6,165 bases of DNA from Candidatus Omnitrophota bacterium (GTDB lineage Bacteria > Omnitrophota > Gorgyraeia > 2-01-FULL-45-10), in NCBI GenBank assembly GCA_026387165.1, contig JAPLMG010000206.1, forward strand, positions 1-6,165, written 5' to 3'. Positions 4,038 to 6,165 of this stretch are shown here, piece by piece; positions within the stretch are counted from its first letter, which is position 1; every line of letters begins with the position of its first letter. The translations under genes were made by a program, and so were the position numbers. The notes beneath the pieces were generated by a model, which was not told where the DNA came from, ran no database searches, and saw only the letters and a program-made list of their open reading frames with translations.

Positions 4038-5483
4038 ATGTTAATAAAGAGAGACCAGAACTCCATAAAGAGCTATTTTGAGGATATCTCCAATTTAAAA
4101 GGCGGACATGCCGATAGCGTCGTCATTCCCGAGAACATAGACGAGCTGTCCGAATTTGTAAAGAAAGCCAATAGAGATAAGCTGCCGATAACGGTCTCCG
4201 GAGGCGGGACAAGCACAACGGGCTCCAGGATACCTTTCGGAGGCTCAGTTCTATCGCTGGAAAAATTCAATAGGATAATAGATATATCTAAGGAAAGGAT
4301 GTGCGCCGTCGCAGAGGCAGGTGTATTGGTGGAAGATTTTAAAAGCGCCTGCTCCAAGAGGGGCCTATTCTATGCCAGCCATCCTACCGAGAAGTCGGCG
4401 TTTTTGGGAGGCACAATATCGACCAATGCCTCGGGAGCCAGGTCTTTCAAGTATGGTCCGACGCGAAAGCAGGTTAAGAGGCTTAAGATGGTATTGGCCA
4501 CGGGCCAAATATTAGATATCAGAAGAGGGGATATCATTTTAACAAAGAAAGATCCTATAATTCCTATTCCCACATATAAGATGCCCGAGGTAAAGAACTC
4601 GGCAGGCTACTTTGCCGGGGAAGGGACGGACTACATAGACCTCTTCATAGGGCAGGAGGGGACCCTGTCAATAATAGCGCAGGCCGAGCTGTCACTTGCC
4701 ATGATGCCTTACAAAATATTCAGCTCTTTTCTATTCTTTAAGGATGTGAAGGATGCATGGTCTTTTGCGCAAGATGCAAGACGTTCATCGGCATTATCGA
4801 TAGAATACTTTGACGCGAACGCCTTAAGGCTGCTGAAAACCAAGAGCAACAATGTTCCTCCGGACGCGCAGGGCGCCATATTCTTTGAGCAGGAGTTGAC
4901 CGAAAGTGGTGAGGAGTCGATCATAAACGGATGGCTTAAAACAATAGCAAAACATAACGCTTCGCTCGATGATGCTTGGGCAGCTATGACGTCGGAGGAG
5001 TGCGAGAAGTTCAATCAGTTCCGTTACTCTATACCCGAATCGATAAATGATATAGTCAGGCGCACAGGTTATCGCAGGCTTAGCACGGATATCGCCGTGC
5101 CTGAGGATAGGCTTCCGGAGATGATGAATTTTTATGTCGATACTCTTAAGGCTTCCGGTATAGAGCACGTGATATTCGGGCACATAGGGGAATGCCATCT
5201 GCATGTAAATCTTCTGCCTAAGAATGAAACAGAACATAAGAGATCCAAAGATATTTGCCTCGCGTTCATAAGAAAGGGAGTCTCTTTGGGCGGGACGGTA
5301 TCGGCTGAACACGGTATAGGCAAGACCCGCCGTGAATATCTGGAAGAGATGTACGGCAGGCAGGGCATTATAGAGATGGCGAGGATAAAGAAAGCCCTGG
5401 ACCCCAATTGGATAAAAAATATCCGCGGTAATCTCGGTATCAGTTTTTATATTTGTTACTACAAGCGCCGTGTATGGTATTGA
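4038..5483 (+). CDS. GlcD-type FAD-linked 2-hydroxyacid dehydrogenase
   Basis: This flavoenzyme belongs to the D-lactate / glycolate / D-2-hydroxyglutarate dehydrogenase family, oxidising a 2-hydroxyacid with FAD. Residues 28 to about 220 form the FAD-binding (PCMH-type) domain, with SGGGTSTTGSRIPFGG (54-69) for the FAD diphosphate, FLGGTISTNASGARSFKYG (122-140), and KNSAGY (186-191). The C-terminal FAD-oxidase domain has GHIGECHLHVNLLP (381-394) and SAEHGIGKTR (422-431). By analogy with D-2-hydroxyglutarate dehydrogenase, His382, His389 and Glu424 bind metal and His425 is catalytic. The substrate cannot be told. ATG 4038 is the first start after an in-frame stop; no good ribosome site precedes it, so translation may depend on the upstream receiver gene. 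No iron-sulfur subunit (GlcF) is seen. The family core ends near DPNWIK (455-460). The last 21 residues are an odd aromatic tail overlapping the next gene and may be out of frame. Confidence 0.9.
   Translation: MLIKRDQNSIKSYFEDISNLKGGHADSVVIPENIDELSEFVKKANRDKLPITVSGGGTSTTGSRIPFGGSVLSLEKFNRIIDISKERMCAVAEAGVLVEDFKSACSKRGLFYASHPTEKSAFLGGTISTNASGARSFKYGPTRKQVKRLKMVLATGQILDIRRGDIILTKKDPIIPIPTYKMPEVKNSAGYFAGEGTDYIDLFIGQEGTLSIIAQAELSLAMMPYKIFSSFLFFKDVKDAWSFAQDARRSSALSIEYFDANALRLLKTKSNNVPPDAQGAIFFEQELTESGEESIINGWLKTIAKHNASLDDAWAAMTSEECEKFNQFRYSIPESINDIVRRTGYRRLSTDIAVPEDRLPEMMNFYVDTLKASGIEHVIFGHIGECHLHVNLLPKNETEHKRSKDICLAFIRKGVSLGGTVSAEHGIGKTRREYLEEMYGRQGIIEMARIKKALDPNWIKNIRGNLGISFYICYYKRRVWY
5408..5425 (+). 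other. Six-A run and probable frameshift point between two genes
   Basis: A six-A run (5414-5419) lies in the dehydrogenase's last codons. Starting at TTG 5408 and re-reading one A after TTG GAT AAA AAA leads into ATA TCC GCG, an open frame that continues unbroken into the glycine-zipper gene and encodes a signal peptide. Adding one A would also give the dehydrogenase a stop five codons after its Trp458-Ile459 (ending WIKKYPR). A mutation, a sequencing error, ribosomal -1 slippage and transcriptional slippage would all explain it. Confidence 0.6.
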
Positions 5484-6099
5484 AGAAAATACGAAAAATG
5501 TCCTTAAACAGGGCCTTTTAGGCGCAGGCACCGGCGCGATAGCCTCCGGAGTATCCGGCGGTAACGCGGGAACCGGCGCTTTGATAGGCGCGGGAACCGG
5601 CGTGATAGGCGGCGCGCTTCTGGACGCTATAACCGCGCCTCCGGCAAGCAGCAGCCGCTCGAGCCGTAGAAGCGCTCCTCCTCAGCAAACTCAATATTAC
5701 GACGACGAAGAGAATTATGATGACGGGCAGGAATACTACGAAGAGGAACCTCCTCAAGAATCCGGCACTTCCAAGGTTTTAAAACAGGGACTTTTAGGCG
5801 CGGGCACCGGCGCGATCGCGTCCGGCATGTCAGGCGGCAGCGCGGGTAAAGGCGCGTTGATAGGCGCGGGCACCGGTGTAATCGGCGGCGCGCTGCTCGA
5901 CATGATGACGCAGCCATCGCAACCAAAAAGAGTTTATCGTAGGGCACCCGCAAGGCAGCAGCCTCAGCAGACTCAAGCCAGTCCCAGGGTTCAGCAGCCG
6001 GGAGATGATTCAGGGACTACGGGAGCCAGCCACAAGAAGGTTGTAAGAAAATACGATGATAACGGCAAAGTGATTTCAGAAGAAGAGATATACTACTAA
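5470..6099 (+). CDS. Envelope protein with two glycine-zipper modules
   Basis: The reading frame from GTG 5470 gives 209 residues. Residues 11-55 and 103-147 are two 45-residue glycine-zipper modules (LLGAGTGAIASG, then ALIGAGTGVIGGALL), each able to form a helical hairpin in a membrane. They are joined by an acidic, Tyr/Gln-rich linker (YYDDEENYDDGQEYYEEE, 76-93). The C-terminal part is Gln/Pro/Arg-rich and ends KVVRKYDDNGKVISEEEIYY. Glycine-zipper proteins usually sit in the Gram-negative envelope. GTG 5470 is unlikely to be the true start. The same frame is open back to 5416 and encodes KISAVISVSVFIFVTTSA, a textbook Sec signal-peptide core, but offers no standard start codon there. A one-base shift to TTG 5408 would supply MDKK in front. 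It overlaps the dehydrogenase end and is probably in its operon. Confidence 0.82.
   Translation: MYGIEENTKNVLKQGLLGAGTGAIASGVSGGNAGTGALIGAGTGVIGGALLDAITAPPASSSRSSRRSAPPQQTQYYDDEENYDDGQEYYEEEPPQESGTSKVLKQGLLGAGTGAIASGMSGGSAGKGALIGAGTGVIGGALLDMMTQPSQPKRVYRRAPARQQPQQTQASPRVQQPGDDSGTTGASHKKVVRKYDDNGKVISEEEIYY
5500..5910 (+). repeat. Intragenic duplication of glycine-zipper module
   Basis: Two 135-bp units, 5500-5634 and 5776-5910, start 276 bp apart and encode modules identical at 40 of 45 residues (differences V/M, N/S, T/K, A/M, I/M). Many codons differ silently (for example GTC CTT against GTT TTA for the first Val-Leu), so the duplication is not recent and the protein sequence has been kept by selection. 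Confidence 0.9.
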
Positions 6100-6165
6100 G
6101 CCAATTCTATTAAGATATCTTTCCCGAAACAGCTCATAAGTATAATTTTTATTTTCGCGGCCTTT
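6100..6165. other. Right-edge spacer with nothing identifiable
   Basis: These 66 bases follow the glycine-zipper stop. I see no hairpin with a T-run, no convincing promoter and no start of a gene. The stretch is A/T-rich, with TATAATTTTTATTTT near 6141-6155, which might be part of a promoter for a gene beyond the edge. Confidence 0.3.

Noticed and set aside
4824..5531. Long 235-codon open frame on the - strand
   Set aside because: It lies inside the dehydrogenase gene, whose family motifs are unmistakable. The - strand product shows no recognisable domain.
5518..5953. Two Arg- or Ala/Gly-rich - strand frames
   Set aside because: They are shadows of the GC-rich glycine-zipper repeats.

Overview
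The window comes from a Gram-negative bacterium: it carries lpxA, the first gene of lipid A synthesis. Every supported gene lies on the + strand. GC content is moderate, ATA isoleucine and AGA/AGG arginine codons are common, and the spacers hold many short palindromic repeats. This look fits poorly cultured Gram-negative lineages such as Omnitrophota, but that placement is inference from style and cannot be proven here.

Layout, left to right. (1) 1-1395 is a tight cluster: the end of a HAMP-domain protein overlaps lpxA by ATGA, and 20 bp later comes a small protein with a lysine-rich, histone-H1-like tail on an EF-Tu-domain-II-like domain. (2) 1396-1588 is a repeat-bearing spacer with an AT-rich inverted repeat and a 69-bp paired-hairpin element. 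(3) 1589-1852 is a small unrecognised protein. (4) 1853-2156 holds a second palindromic element of the CCCCTCACC type. (5) 2157-2726 encodes a flavodoxin-fold FMN protein with a compact four-cysteine motif like that of iron-sulfur flavoproteins. (6) 2727-2979 holds a third element of the GTCATTGCGAGG type and decayed relatives. (7) 2980-3480 is a self-contained unit: a near-consensus promoter, a small single-pass membrane protein, and a perfect intrinsic terminator. (8) 3483-3528 is another palindromic repeat with an 18-bp tandem duplication. (9) 3574-6099 is probably one operon with its own promoter: a stand-alone CheY-like receiver, a GlcD-type FAD-dependent 2-hydroxyacid dehydrogenase, and an envelope protein with two glycine-zipper modules.

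No single pathway links all the genes. LpxA and the glycine-zipper protein concern the envelope, the HAMP protein and receiver concern signalling, and the two flavoproteins concern redox metabolism. I see no defence system, CRISPR array, tRNA, rRNA or intact transposase.

The most interesting spot is the dehydrogenase/glycine-zipper junction at 5408-5483. The sequence as given has the dehydrogenase running on into an odd tail, and leaves the glycine-zipper gene without a start codon in front of an obvious signal peptide. One extra A in a six-A run would repair both genes, so this is a frameshift, a slippage site or a sequence error. Second is the family of hairpins with covarying stem bases and GNRA-type loops.
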